This document shows, piece by piece, positions 10,697 through 21,600 of a stretch of DNA of 64,000 bases (the stretch's first letter is position 1; each line of letters opens with the position of its first letter). The stretch spans positions 1,922,001 to 1,986,000 of the forward strand of contig JAMXDE010000007.1 of NCBI GenBank assembly GCA_026770025.1, given 5' to 3'. Both the position numbers and the translations under genes were made by a program. The notes below the pieces were generated by a model. That model was not told where the DNA came from. It did no database searches and saw only the letters and a program-made list of their open reading frames with translations. Source of the stretch: Craspedostauros australis (Eukaryota > Bacillariophyta > Bacillariophyceae > Mastogloiales > Achnanthaceae).

Positions 10697-11243
10697 ATGA
10701 CGTACTGTAAGCCTCATTGCTGCGGATTCAACAAGAGCCATGGATTGATCGAAACAGATTTCAGACTGCCACTCCCATTTGCGGAAAACGGAGGTCGTCG
10801 TGTATAGTTCTACATATAGTATTACACTAAGTTCCTGAGCATTGGAAGCTCTCTTGTTGGTACCCCCGCGCGGGAAACCTCTTCTCATGACTGTCTGGTC
10901 TATCGTCCTGTTTCCATCGTCCCATTTCCATCATCTGCCTGCGAGGTACGCTCGTGCGGCGTTTTGCATCCGTTTTCGAACTCCAACTACATCCGACACG
11001 ATTGACTACGCAAATCAACGAATCCCGTTTTGTTTCCAATTCATGATTCATATCAATCCGTCGAACCACGGAGGGACAACCAGCGAGTAGAGAAAACGGA
11101 ATACAGCGGTCACAATCTGCACATTCAACACATTCAACACATTAGATGCGATCTCATACCCAACTACCGCCACCGTTTCAATAACCAACCCAAACCAAGT
11201 CTGCCACAAGGGAATCAGCGCAGCGAGACGGAGCAGATGAGAC
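10697..11243. other. Spacer between tandem ankyrin genes
   Basis: 546 bp with an AT-rich patch (about 10800-10830) after the first gene's stop, compatible with a 3' end, and the second gene's promoter. No gene or clear repeat seen. Confidence 0.4.
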
Positions 11244-13433
11244 ATGTCTTCGGCCACCCCCCTCCATGAAGCCTGCAAGGCAGGAGATCTGGCGAGAGTG
11301 CGTTCCCTGGTCGAATCCGATGAAGGAACTGCGAAGATTCAGATGAGGGATTATTGCTACCGGACGCCTCTGCATCATGCTTGCGAAAAAGGTCATTTGG
11401 AAATCGTGGAGTACCTGCTGGGATCGGATCGAATCAACATCGACGTCAATGCCCTAGACTGTGGAGAGGAAACACCGCTCCAAGTTGCTTGCAACTACGG
11501 ACGACGACACATCGTCAAGTATCTGCTGAATTCGAATCCAGCGGAAATAATGGCACACAGCGAGAACGAGAGGCTCAACACGCCCCTTCACTTCGCGTGC
11601 ATGCGTGGGTATTTGGGCATAGTGAAGCTGTTGACAGAGACAAAAGGAATCTTCGTCCGGGTGAACTTTCGCAACGCGGATGGCGTCACTGCACTCCACT
11701 TTGCCTGCGCAAATGGGCATCTTCACGCTGTCGAGTACTTGGTGGAATCGGACCACGTACGCGTTAATGCCAACATCCAGGATCACACCGGCGCAACGCC
11801 ACTTCATTTGGCCTGTTCGACGGGCCATGCAGACGTTGTCGAGTATCTCGTCGAGACAGACGAAGCGGAAGTGGATACCAACAGCGTGAGCAAGTATGGA
11901 GACACCCCACTCCACGTTGCGTGTAGGAAAGGCCACACAGATGTCGTACGGATCTTGATGTCTGATTTCGGCTTCGCCAACATCGGCCTTCAAAACGAAG
12001 ACGGGCAAACGCCATTTCATCTGGCTTGCCTGTCTGGAAAGACCCGTATCCTCGAAATGCTGATACGGTCACCAAACGCAACCAGCAAGATCAATCTTCA
12101 AGACAAGAGAGGGATGACAGCCCTTCACTACTCCTGCCGGGACGGCCATGCTGATGCCGTTCAGCTCATGCTCGATGCTGGTCAACCTTTCATTGATGTC
12201 AATGCAAAGAACGACGAGGATGAAACTCCAATGCATTCCGCTGCACACCTCGGATATGTGGATACAATTGCCAAGCTGGTGCAAATCGGCCACGCGAGTG
12301 TCACTTGCGACCAGCGCGGCGACACGCCATTGCACGTTGCTTGCATCAATGTGCGTTTCGAAGTGATCAAGTTCTTTCTGGAGTCGGAGCTCGACGGTAT
12401 TGACTTCAACGCTCAGTCCTCTGATGGCAACACCCCGCTGCATTTGCTGTGCAATATCGGAGAACTGGAAATCGTCAAGTATCTCATGGAGTCGGATAAC
12501 GCGAATATCAATCCCAGCATCCGCAACAACCAAGGAGAAACTGCACTGCATCTTGCTTGCTATTTTGGCGCTAAAGATGCGGTGCAGTACCTCTTGGAGT
12601 CCGTTCGAGCCAACGTCGATATCAATGCGCTCAGTAACGACAATCTCACGCCTCTCCATTGCGCTTGCGAAGAGGATGCAGTGAATGTCATCGAGTACCT
12701 GGTCGGATTGAGCAAAATCGATATCAATGTGAACGTCCAGGACCGTGACGGAAACACAGAACTCCACAAAGTCTGTGAGAAAGAGGATCAGACCATGGCC
12801 GAACTCTTGCTCCAATCACCGCATGTTGTCTTTGATATCAACGTTCAAAACAAGGACGGCAACACACCACAGCACGTCGCATGCATGCATGGAGGTTCCA
12901 TCTTGTTCAATGATGCCAACAACCTCACCTTGATCTTTGATCGCCTCCGAAAGGAGGTCGTTTTTCGTCGCAATCTACACGAAGTCACTGCCGACGAGGA
13001 TGACGAAGTGCTTGGATATCTCATCCAACTGGTCCGTCCGAATGCGGGTGTCCAAAATCTTCAGGGCGATACTCCATTGCACATCGTGTCGAAACATAGC
13101 TGTGCTTTGCATGCGATAGCACGTGTAGTGGGAGACGAGGAAGCGGATGGTACGATACAGAATCACGAAGGCAACACTGTGTTGCACAACTTGTGCAGGC
13201 ACGGAGATTTGGATACCATGGCATACTTGCTGGAGTGCGCAGGGGTGAAGTTCGACCTGGAGATTCGGAACAAGCAAGGACAGACGGCTCAGGATGTCGC
13301 GGCTGAGCGTCTTAGCATAACCGCAAGTACTGGTATCGCTGAATGCGAGTCCCTCGACGTGGAAGTCGCGAACAAACGCAGGAAGCTCTGCGATGTACTG
13401 TGGAGTTATTCTGAGAGCGAGAGCGATTATTAA
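11244..13433 (+). CDS. Ankyrin-repeat protein 2 (large paralogue)
   Basis: 729 residues with about 18 ankyrin repeats, marked by TPLHHACEKG, TPLQVACNYG, TPLHFACMRG, TALHFACANG, TPLHLACSTG and similar motifs. The series is interrupted at about residues 555-590 by a non-repeat insert (NDANNLTLIFDRLRKEV..) and resumes with degenerate units (TPLHIVSKHS, TVLHNLCRHG). The tail has a basic cluster KRRK and ends in an acidic SESESDY, similar in style to the neighbour's tail. The repeats contain a recurrent acidic/ESD motif before the linker, seen in both genes, so the larger protein likely arose by repeat expansion of a shared ancestor. Function unknown; a protein-binding scaffold is the safe inference. 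Confidence 0.9.
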   Translation: MSSATPLHEACKAGDLARVRSLVESDEGTAKIQMRDYCYRTPLHHACEKGHLEIVEYLLGSDRINIDVNALDCGEETPLQVACNYGRRHIVKYLLNSNPAEIMAHSENERLNTPLHFACMRGYLGIVKLLTETKGIFVRVNFRNADGVTALHFACANGHLHAVEYLVESDHVRVNANIQDHTGATPLHLACSTGHADVVEYLVETDEAEVDTNSVSKYGDTPLHVACRKGHTDVVRILMSDFGFANIGLQNEDGQTPFHLACLSGKTRILEMLIRSPNATSKINLQDKRGMTALHYSCRDGHADAVQLMLDAGQPFIDVNAKNDEDETPMHSAAHLGYVDTIAKLVQIGHASVTCDQRGDTPLHVACINVRFEVIKFFLESELDGIDFNAQSSDGNTPLHLLCNIGELEIVKYLMESDNANINPSIRNNQGETALHLACYFGAKDAVQYLLESVRANVDINALSNDNLTPLHCACEEDAVNVIEYLVGLSKIDINVNVQDRDGNTELHKVCEKEDQTMAELLLQSPHVVFDINVQNKDGNTPQHVACMHGGSILFNDANNLTLIFDRLRKEVVFRRNLHEVTADEDDEVLGYLIQLVRPNAGVQNLQGDTPLHIVSKHSCALHAIARVVGDEEADGTIQNHEGNTVLHNLCRHGDLDTMAYLLECAGVKFDLEIRNKQGQTAQDVAAERLSITASTGIAECESLDVEVANKRRKLCDVLWSYSESESDY

Positions 13434-14016
13434 GAATGGCGCATCACTGGTCGCGTCCACATGAGCATGGCACAAGCAGATCTTTCATCATTGAGCATGT
13501 GATGTGAAAGCACGCGTCTGCAGCAACCACACGAGTACCTAAGTAACAGAGCGGAGAAGTCCAAACCAATGCAGCTTTGCTTCCCTGTCCACCTGGTGGA
13601 ATGACCATCGCACTCGTATGTAGAGAAGTATGTAGCATGGCTATGGAGAGCCGCACTTTGCCTGTGTCCCTATTGGTCTCATCGAGTGTGGCTCTCTCTC
13701 TATGTGTGGTAATCTGCACTCTGAAAAGCATTCTACACCCCTTTTTGTAGTATCAGCGGAATGATACCAAACGTGTTTGGGAGTGAGGCTTCAGTCGTGC
13801 ATTGTGACACCAACACAACTGTCACCACACAAACTCAAAGATCTTTCTGATGATCTACTTCCTCCACAAGCAACACCTCCCCTTCGCAAGTTGGTGGCCT
13901 CTCTCTCTCTCTGCAAGGATCCTCCCTGGCTCCCCTTGGTGACACAGAAGAGACCCTGATTGCAACTGGTCCAGATCAGCATTGCGAGCATTCCGATCAA
14001 TACAAGCACCGTGAAC
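13434..14016. promoter_or_regulatory. Spacer and promoter of the RlmJ-like gene
   Basis: Contains a CT tract at 13898-13913, about 100 bp before the chosen ATG at 14017. An in-frame TTG at 13960 could be read as a start but ATG 14017 is preferred. No gene seen. Confidence 0.45.
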
Positions 14017-15177
14017 ATGCTTCGGTTTGCCCGGTCGTTGGTGTTGCTGGCTGCGCCGTCAGGCAACAGTCGTCTGCTGTACGAACACGGGTATCACGCT
14101 GGGAATTTTGCGGATGTCATCAAGCACACTGTGCTCATCCAGCTGCTGGATCACATGACCAAGAAGGACAAACCGTTTTGCTACGTCGAATCGCACGCCG
14201 GGAAAGGCCTGTATCATCTCACATCTTCCGAATCTCGGACATTGAGCGAGAATGAGGTTGGCATCGGCTTGCTGTCACGAAGCATCTTCAATGATCACGA
14301 CGAGCATGATATCGCCCCAGCCAACGTTGACGCGCAAAACGAAAGCGATGACGCGGCTTCAACACCGCAAGCACCAATGTCCGCCTCTCATCGGTTGCTG
14401 CAGCTCATGGAGGATCTCAGCAACGATCGATCAATATACCCTGGCTCACCCATCATCGGTGCGTCCATGTGCCGCCCGCAAGACAAGATCATCCTGTGCG
14501 AACAGGACATCGCTCAGTTCGACATGCTCGAGGAAAACATCCTCCGGTACATGCCCCGAGTCAATCCGTCGATGGAGTCGATCCCCATTTACACCCACTG
14601 CGGCAACGGATACGGGCTGCTGAAAGATTGGGACGTGATCGATTCGTCCAAACGAGCCCTCATCTTCATGGATCCGTCGTACCAGATGGGATCAGACACG
14701 GAGCAGGTCTGCAGCTGCGTGGAATTCTGGCAGGCGCACTGGAGGTCGGCCCGCGTAGCCGTTTGGCATCCCGTCTCAACCCGCACCCGAGACAAGGCAG
14801 ATGCATTGTATCGCAAAGTGCGCCAGGCCGTCGATTCGGGTCAGCTGGCCGACACCAAATCGAACGGCAAAAACAAAAAGAAAGGCAAAGGAAAGGGGAG
14901 GGCCAAGCCGAGCAGCCCGACGGAGAAAGTTCCCATCTTGGCAATCGAGGTGTACGATGAAGATGACGGCGATGTGGAGACCAACTCAATCGACGACCGG
15001 CTGCAGCAGCAACAGGACCCAAGCCCCCCACGCAGAGTCGGCAGTGGCATGCTTCTCATCAATCCGCCTTACGGCGTTGACGAAGACTTGCGGTCGTCGA
15101 TTCCAGCGATCAGCAACTCGTTGTCCCAGCACGACCAACCAATACCCCCGACCGTGACGATACGGTGGATTCCATGA
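14017..15177 (+). CDS. RlmJ-type 23S rRNA adenine-N6 methyltransferase, organelle-targeted
   Basis: 386 residues from ATG 14017. The family (DUF519/RlmJ) methylates A2030 of bacterial 23S rRNA using S-adenosylmethionine. Seen: YHAGNFADVIKH at about 25-36 (family signature), ESHAGKGLY near 61 (SAM-binding motif), a motif-IV-like MDPSYQMG near 217, and a C-terminal GSGMLLINPPYGVDED near 345. Two inserts lengthen it against the roughly 280-residue bacterial enzyme: an acidic one at about 105-125 and a Lys/Gly-rich one at about 285-305 plus a Gln/Asp stretch. The N-terminus (MLRFARSLVLLAAPSGNSR) has Arg and no acidic residues, so mitochondrial import is likely, with organelle rRNA as substrate (inference). 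The motif-IV tetrapeptide is DPSY where DPPY is usual. Confidence 0.88.
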   Translation: MLRFARSLVLLAAPSGNSRLLYEHGYHAGNFADVIKHTVLIQLLDHMTKKDKPFCYVESHAGKGLYHLTSSESRTLSENEVGIGLLSRSIFNDHDEHDIAPANVDAQNESDDAASTPQAPMSASHRLLQLMEDLSNDRSIYPGSPIIGASMCRPQDKIILCEQDIAQFDMLEENILRYMPRVNPSMESIPIYTHCGNGYGLLKDWDVIDSSKRALIFMDPSYQMGSDTEQVCSCVEFWQAHWRSARVAVWHPVSTRTRDKADALYRKVRQAVDSGQLADTKSNGKNKKKGKGKGRAKPSSPTEKVPILAIEVYDEDDGDVETNSIDDRLQQQQDPSPPRRVGSGMLLINPPYGVDEDLRSSIPAISNSLSQHDQPIPPTVTIRWIP

Positions 15178-16596
15178 TACACTTGATGAAATTGAGGGAA
15201 GGCATTGCACTCCTTCACACTCTACTTAACTCCTTTGCCCTCCACTCCTTTGTATGTGCTTTCCTCGTGCGAGTAGTCGTACGGGATGGGATTGAGTATC
15301 TGGTGGACGTATTGGCATAGGTACATGCAAGAACACTGGAACGAGCATGCATTCATACACACACAACTAGATGCAACTATTACAGTTGCGACTGGATGCA
15401 CAGATGGCAACAGAGAAGAAGGAACTCCACCCAATCACTGCGTTTTACGACGGTGATTAGACCACTCCAGGACATTATTTGTTCGACAGCCATGAACAAA
15501 TCCAAGGAGTTCAAAATATCTTTCGACAACGTGCAATGCGCAAACTTCCCTCTGTAACCACGGAACTATTTCGCGGCCAATGATGGCTGATTCGTGGTTG
15601 GAAGAGAAGAAGATAGTAGTCCGTGGCCCTCTCAGATGCCGATCGCATCTTCAGGAGGATACGGAAAAGCACAGACCAGCGCGTCAAGTCTTGGAACGTA
15701 TCTAAATTGTTAATTCTGACTTTCCAAAAAGGTCTGAAAATAGGGTTATTTTTTGAGAGGAATACGCGAATTGTATTTTCCCAAAGGTGCACTTGTCTGC
15801 GTATCATCAGTGCTGTACGCGTCACTCTGTGTGGTTTGTCTGTTGTGACAACAACTGTGTGTTCGTTGACACAGATTGGCGTGTGTGGTTCTTTTGATGA
15901 CTTCAGCTGTTGTGGTGCTTGATCCACACAAGGCGCCTCTGTTCTGGTACACAGCCGGCAAGTGTCATTGCACAAGGAGCGTTGGTAAATTGTTTGTTGA
16001 GTCGAAGTTGTCTCGCACCAAACCGCATCACACCACTCGCGTCACCAGGACAGCATGCACAGTCGTGTTGCATCGAACAGGCACTGAAGCGTCTGTGCCA
16101 TGAAGCACGTTGGGACGGGTTCATTGGCAAGTCGGCGCTCTCACGCTGTTGGGTGGGAAGATTTGCGATTTGGTGGATCTCTCTGTCTGTGTGTCACCAC
16201 AACACAAACAATCGTGTGAGCGAGTTGTTGTCGCCACCGTGGCGAGTTGATTGCCAATGACGGTTTTCGCTGTGTCCCAGTCTTCGATTGATACGCATGC
16301 GCATAATGTCTGTTTCTACTTCGCTTAAATCAATGAACACAAGTGAGCTCTGGGCATATTTGATACAACTTGCTTTCTGTCGCATACATGTCCTGAACCA
16401 TAAATACCTGCATGCGATGACATCCGATTGCCCATTCAGGACAAAAATGACAAAATACTGGCACCAGCATGGAGCACAGCCTGCACTGGGCACGGTAGAA
16501 CAGGATGGTGTCCATGTCTCCCCACGAAGACTGTTTCCAATGGGCATGACTGTGAATGTCGTGGACACTATACTGTTATCAATTGCACAATTCTAC
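15178..16596. other. Spacer between RlmJ-like gene and transposase
   Basis: 1.4 kb. The proximal part has CT-rich sequence after the methyltransferase stop and a GAGTAGTCGTACGG motif (15271-15284). The rest presumably includes the end of the DDE element, but I could not find its terminal inverted repeat. The minus-strand 154-codon frame at 15511-15975 has no recognisable content. Confidence 0.35.
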
Positions 16597-17672
16597 TTAG
16601 TACTCGACCTGGAACATTGGGTACCCATTTTGCATTTCGAGCTGCGTGAGAACAGCAACTGCGTAGAAATAGTACTGATGCTTCTCAAAGTCATGTCCGC
16701 GGAAAACGTTGCTCAGGACCTTGAATTTTTTCAGTCGCCCATTGACAGCCTCGTGGCGCGCCCGAACAACACTCTTTGCTCGCAATTCCGCCACTGAGCC
16801 AGCATCATCCGGGGTTCTGATGTGTCCGCTTTCTCCTCTGTAACCGCGATCCGCCTCCACAAGTTCACCAGGAGCAAGGCGCTGTTTCATTTTCTTGCGA
16901 AAGATGACAATGTCACTGACAGATGCCTTGTAAGGCCCATGGATCCACACGATCTCCCCAGTTTGAATCGCAACTCCGACCTCGTATTTTAACCCTGGAC
17001 CGTTAAACTTCTCGGAGTACCAGGACTTGTCAAACGGCTTCTGCTCGTAGATGCGCAGATCAGTACCATCAACAGAAACCAAACACAATCTCCCTTTAGT
17101 GTTCTTGAAGCGATCTCCCCAACAAATCTGCCCGTTGAAAAATGGAAATAGAGCAATGACAGACAACGGTTGTGGAACTTGCATGTGAGAATGGCTGTGT
17201 GTGTGGCACACATGGTGAATGATATTGTCGTGCGAGGTGCTCTTCTCTGCCAGTACCAACGGTTCCGCGGAATCCCCACAGGACTAGTACGAGTAGAGTA
17301 CACACAGAAGCACGTCATCTGCACAATAGTACTTACGATTTGGGTTTTGACCAATGCGATTGCTTTCACGACAGGGAAAACGTGATTGCGCACCGTTCTG
17401 TCAGTCACCTTGAGCTCGCTCGCGAGGTCCTCTTCTGTCATGTACTTGCGCATGAAACGCAGTGCCCACAACAAGTACTTGGGGTGATTTGATTTTGGGG
17501 GCGGTGTCCACATCCCCCAAAGAATGGAGCATATTGAGGGGCAACAACCAAAACGACGACGAAACACCGCTCGAAGCTCATCAACCTGCTTCGTTTGCAA
17601 TGCGTAGCGCTCATCAAACATGTTCAATGACAACTTGATGAAGTCCATCTCGACGCCTGTGAATCCCTTCAT
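16597..17672 (-). CDS. PIF/Harbinger-like DDE transposase (DDE_Tnp_4 type)
   Basis: Spliced minus-strand CDS, exons 17672-17337 and 17127-16597, 288 residues. Exon 1 encodes a helical DNA-binding-like region (MTEEDLASELKVTDRTVRNHVFP is helix-turn-helix-like). Exon 2 encodes the catalytic core, with the likely DDE triad in SVDGTDLRI, EADRGYRG and RARHEAVNGRLKKF; WYSEKFNGPGLKYEVG and IVWIHGPY between them are typical of algal DDE_Tnp_4 proteins. Splicing joins VKTQI to ICWGDRF in frame, removing in-frame junk. The start is placed at MKGFTGVEMDF; the frame stays open further upstream through the neighbouring MULE end, but that is coincidental. Somewhat short, so an upstream exon may be missing. 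Whether the element is still mobile is unknown, as its ends were not located. Confidence 0.8.
17128..17336 (-). other. Intron of the DDE transposase gene
   Basis: 209-bp phase-0 intron, GTAAGT donor and GGGCAG acceptor on the minus strand. Both exons keep frame and the joined protein continues into the family's conserved DRF..SVDGTD region. Confidence 0.8.
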
Positions 17673-18108
17673 GCTGATGGCTTGTTGCAATGGATCGGTT
17701 GTTGTTGCTTTCGTGGTTGCTTCGTGTTGGCGCAGGTGCGTCGCTTGTGCGAGTTTCAGCAGAAAAGGTGGTGAGTTGTCGGCATGCTGGCTCGGTCCTC
17801 CCCCCCCTTCTGTTGCGCGTCCACTTCCGCAGCAAAAAAAGCACCACTCTCTCGCCGTGAGACAAACAACACGGTGATCATTGTACGGCGACAGTTTCTC
17901 GCCGCCAACAGTTGGGAATGCCGGTCGGGCAGAATGGTGGTTCGTTGTTGCTCGTTTCTCCACCAAATTCGTGGGACGTTCCAGATCCCACCAAGAGGAA
18001 CCCATCGCGGTGGATTTTTTCGCCACGGAACAAGTCAGACAATTGTCGCACAAAGTAGAACATCTTCGACATTCTCCGACGACGTTGGCACACGTTGGAA
18101 CATGTTGT
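17673..18108. other. 5' flank of the DDE transposase, up to the MULE insertion
   Basis: No separate gene seen. It ends in GTTGGAACATGTTGTAACAT next to the MULE target-site duplication; similar GAACATGTTGGAACATT occurs at 26299-26315 on the other side, so the MULE landed beside a small local repeat. Confidence 0.4.
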
Positions 18109-18118
18109 AACATTTTTT
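18109..18118. repeat. MULE target-site duplication, left copy
   Basis: AACATTTTTT directly before the element's first base; identical copy at 26134-26143. Confidence 0.9.
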
Positions 18119-18268
18119 GAGCAAATTCACTAACCAGGTCGTTTTTCTTGGCAAAGTTCACTAACCAGGTCGTTTTTGTTCCTGACACGATGATTGGATC
18201 AATGAAATGGCCGGCGTATCGCTGCGACAGGGTCGAAAATAATAATTTAGCCACAAAGTCAACACATC
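18119..18268 (+). repeat. MULE left terminal inverted repeat
   Basis: The first 58 bp (18119-18176) are the exact reverse complement of 26076-26133. Similarity then continues imperfectly to about 18268 (shared ATGGCCGGCG, GAAAATAAT, TTTAGCCAC). Within it TTCACTAACCAGGTCGTTTT occurs twice (starts 18126 and 18157), 31 bp apart. Confidence 0.9.
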
Positions 18269-18671
18269 AACCATTTCCCTGCAAAACAGTGGAAAGCAGT
18301 CTAGTTTATGATGTTGTCGGTGAATCCTGTTGAGCAGAGGGTCCAACCAGCTAATATCAATTGCATACTCACATCAGCCATTGGCATGTACCCACCTTGG
18401 AACGGTCCAGCTCCAATTACAAGGAGGATCAGATTACATTTAGTCAGTTCATGTCCTGCCATTCAGTCACTGTGTGTAATGAGTTGGTCATATGTGCATA
18501 CAACATATCAAGCATACTTGATTGTAACAACTCCGCCACTCCAAACACACTCCAAAGGATCTGGCCACGAAGTATGAGGTCTCCAATCCATCTGGAAGGT
18601 AGTCAAATCTGAGAATCTAGATATCATGTAGTGTGGGTGGCAGTACCACGAGCCACGCACCATAGTGTGCA

Positions 18672-21600
18672 GTAGATTGCCCATATGTGCATAGAAAATG
18701 TCAACCTCAATCAAATCCAGCCTGGCGGGAACTTACAACACACCCCAAAGTACCTGGTCACGAAGTATGAGGTCTCCAATCCATCTGGAAGGCATCCATA
18801 TCTGGATGTGGAGATTTTGTGTGGTGTTGTGGGTGGTCGTACTATGAGCTACGCACCATAGTGTACAGTAGATTGCCCATATGTGCATAGAAAATGTCAA
18901 CCTCAATCAAATCCAACCTGGCGGGAACTTACAACACACCCCAAAGTACCCGGTCACGAAGTATGAGTCCTCCAATCCATCTGCAAGGCATCCATATCTG
19001 GATGTGGAGATTTTGTGTGGTGTTGTGGGTGGTCGTACCACGAGCTACGCACAATACTGTACAGTAGATTGCCCATATGTGCCTATAAATGTCAACCTCA
19101 ATCAAATCCAGCCTGGCGGAAACTTACAACACACCCCAAAGTACCTGGTCACGAAGTATGAGGTCTCCAATCCATCTGGAAGGCATCCATATCTGGATGT
19201 GGAGATTTTGTGTGGTGTTGTGGGTGGTCGTACTATGAGCTACGCACCATAGTGTACAGTAGATTGCCCATATGTGCATAGAAAATGTCAACCTCAATCA
19301 AATCCAACCTGGCGGGCACGTACAACACACTCCAAAGTACCTGGTCACGAAGTATGAGGTCTCCAATCCATCTGGAAGGCATCCATATCCGGGAATCTAG
19401 ATTTCGAGTGGTGCTGTGGGTGGTAGTACCACGAGCTACGCACGATACTGTGCAGTAGATTGCCCATATGTGCCTATAAATGTCAACCTCAATCAAATCC
19501 AACCCGGCGGGAACTTACAACACACCCCAAAGTACCTGGTCACGAAGTATGAGGTCCTAGATCCATCTGCAAGGCATCCATATCTGGATGTGGAGATTTT
19601 GTGTGGTGTTGTGGGTGGTCGTACTATGAGCTACGCACCATAGTGTACAGTAGATTGCCCATATGTGCATAGAAAATGTCAATCACAATCGAATTCAACC
19701 CGGCGGGAACTTACAACACACTCCAAAGTACCTGGTCACGAAGTATGAGGTCGTAGATCCATCTGGAAGGCATCCATATCCGGGAATCTAGATTTCGAGT
19801 GGTGCTGTGGGTGGTAGTACCACGAGCTACGCACGATACTGTGCAGTAGATTGCCCATATGTGCCTATAAATGTCAACCTCAATCAAATCCAGCCTGGCG
19901 GAAACTTACAACACACCCCAAAGTACCCGGTCACGAAGTATGAGGTCGTTGATCCGTCTGGAAGGCATTCATATCTGGATGTGGAGATTTTGTGTGGTGT
20001 TGTGGGTGGTCGTACTATGAGCTACGCACCATAGTGTACAGTAGATTGCCCATATGTGCATAGAAAATGTCAATCACAATCGAATCCAACCTGGCGGGAA
20101 CTTACAACACACCCCAAAGTACCTGGTCACGAAGTATGAGGTCGTAGATCCGTCTGGAAGGCATCCATATCTGAGAATCTAGATTTCGAGTGGTGCTGTG
20201 GGTGGTAGTACCACGAGCTACGCACAATACTGTACAGTAGATTGCCCATATGTGCATAGAAAATGTCAACCTCAATCGAATCCAACCTGGCGGGCACGTA
20301 CAACACACCCCAAAGTACCTGGTCACGAAGTATGAGGTCGTAGATCCATCTGGAAGGCATCCATATCTGGATGTGGAGATTTTGTGTGGTGTTGTGGGTG
20401 GTCGTACTATGAGCTACGCACCATAGTGTACAGTAGATTGCCCATATGTGCATAGAAAATGTCAACCTCAATCAAATCCAACCCGGCGGGAACTTACAAC
20501 ACACCCCAAAGTACCCGGTCACGAAGTATGAGTCCTCCAATCCATCTGCAAGGCATCCATATCTGGATGTGGAGATTTTGTGTGGTGTTGTGGGTGGTCG
20601 TACCACGAGCTACGCACAATACTGTACAGTAGATTGCCCATATGTGCATAGAAAATGTCAACCTCAATCAAATCCAGCCTGGCGGAAACTTACAACACAC
20701 CCCAAAGTACCTGGTCACGAAGTATGAGGTCTCCAATCCATCTGGAAGGCATCCATATCTGGATGTGGAGATTTTGTGTGGTGTTGTGGGTGGTCGTACT
20801 ATGAGCTACGCACCGTAGTGTACAGTAGATTGCCCATATGTGCCTGTAAATGTCAACCTCAATGAAATCCAACCCAGCGCGCACTTACATCACACCCCAA
20901 AGTACCTGGTCACGAAGTATGAGGTCGTAGATCCGTCTGGAAGGCATCCATATCCGGGAATCTAGATATCATGTAGTGTGGGTGACAGTACTACGAGCTA
21001 CGCACGATACTGTACAGTAGATTGCCCATATGTGCCTATAAATGTCAACCTCAGTGAAATCCAACCCAGCGAGAACTTACAACACACCCCAAAGTACCTG
21101 GCCACGAAGTATGAGGTCGTAGATCCGTCTGGAAGGCATCCATATCTGAGAATCTAGATTTTGTACAGCATTGTGCGTAGCTCGTAGTACTACCACCCAC
21201 AGCACCACTCGAAATCTAGATTCCCAGATATGGATGCCTTCCAGACGGATCAACGACCTCATACTTCGTGACCAGGTACTTTGGGGTGTGTTGTAAGTTC
21301 CCGCCAGGTTGGATTTCATTGAGGTTGACATTTATAGGCACATATGGGCAATCTACTGTACACTATGGCGCGTAGCTCGTAGTACTACCACCCACAGCAC
21401 CACTCGAAATCTAGATTCTCAGATATGGATGCCTTCCAGACGGATCTACGACCTCATACTTCGTGACCAGGTACTTTGGGGTGTGTTGTACGTGCCCGCC
21501 AGGTTGGATTCGATTGAGGTTGACATTTTCTATGCACATATGGGCAATCTACTGTACAGTATTGTGCGTAGCTCGTGGTACTACCACCCACAGCACCACT

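Noticed and set aside
13960-14016. Extended start of the RlmJ-like gene
   Set aside because: It begins at TTG; ATG 14017 gives a typical presequence.
16989-18254. 421-codon minus frame as a single gene
   Set aside because: Its upstream part is the MULE terminus and the DDE gene's flank, and its downstream part is intron read-through; only 17672-17337 is credible coding.
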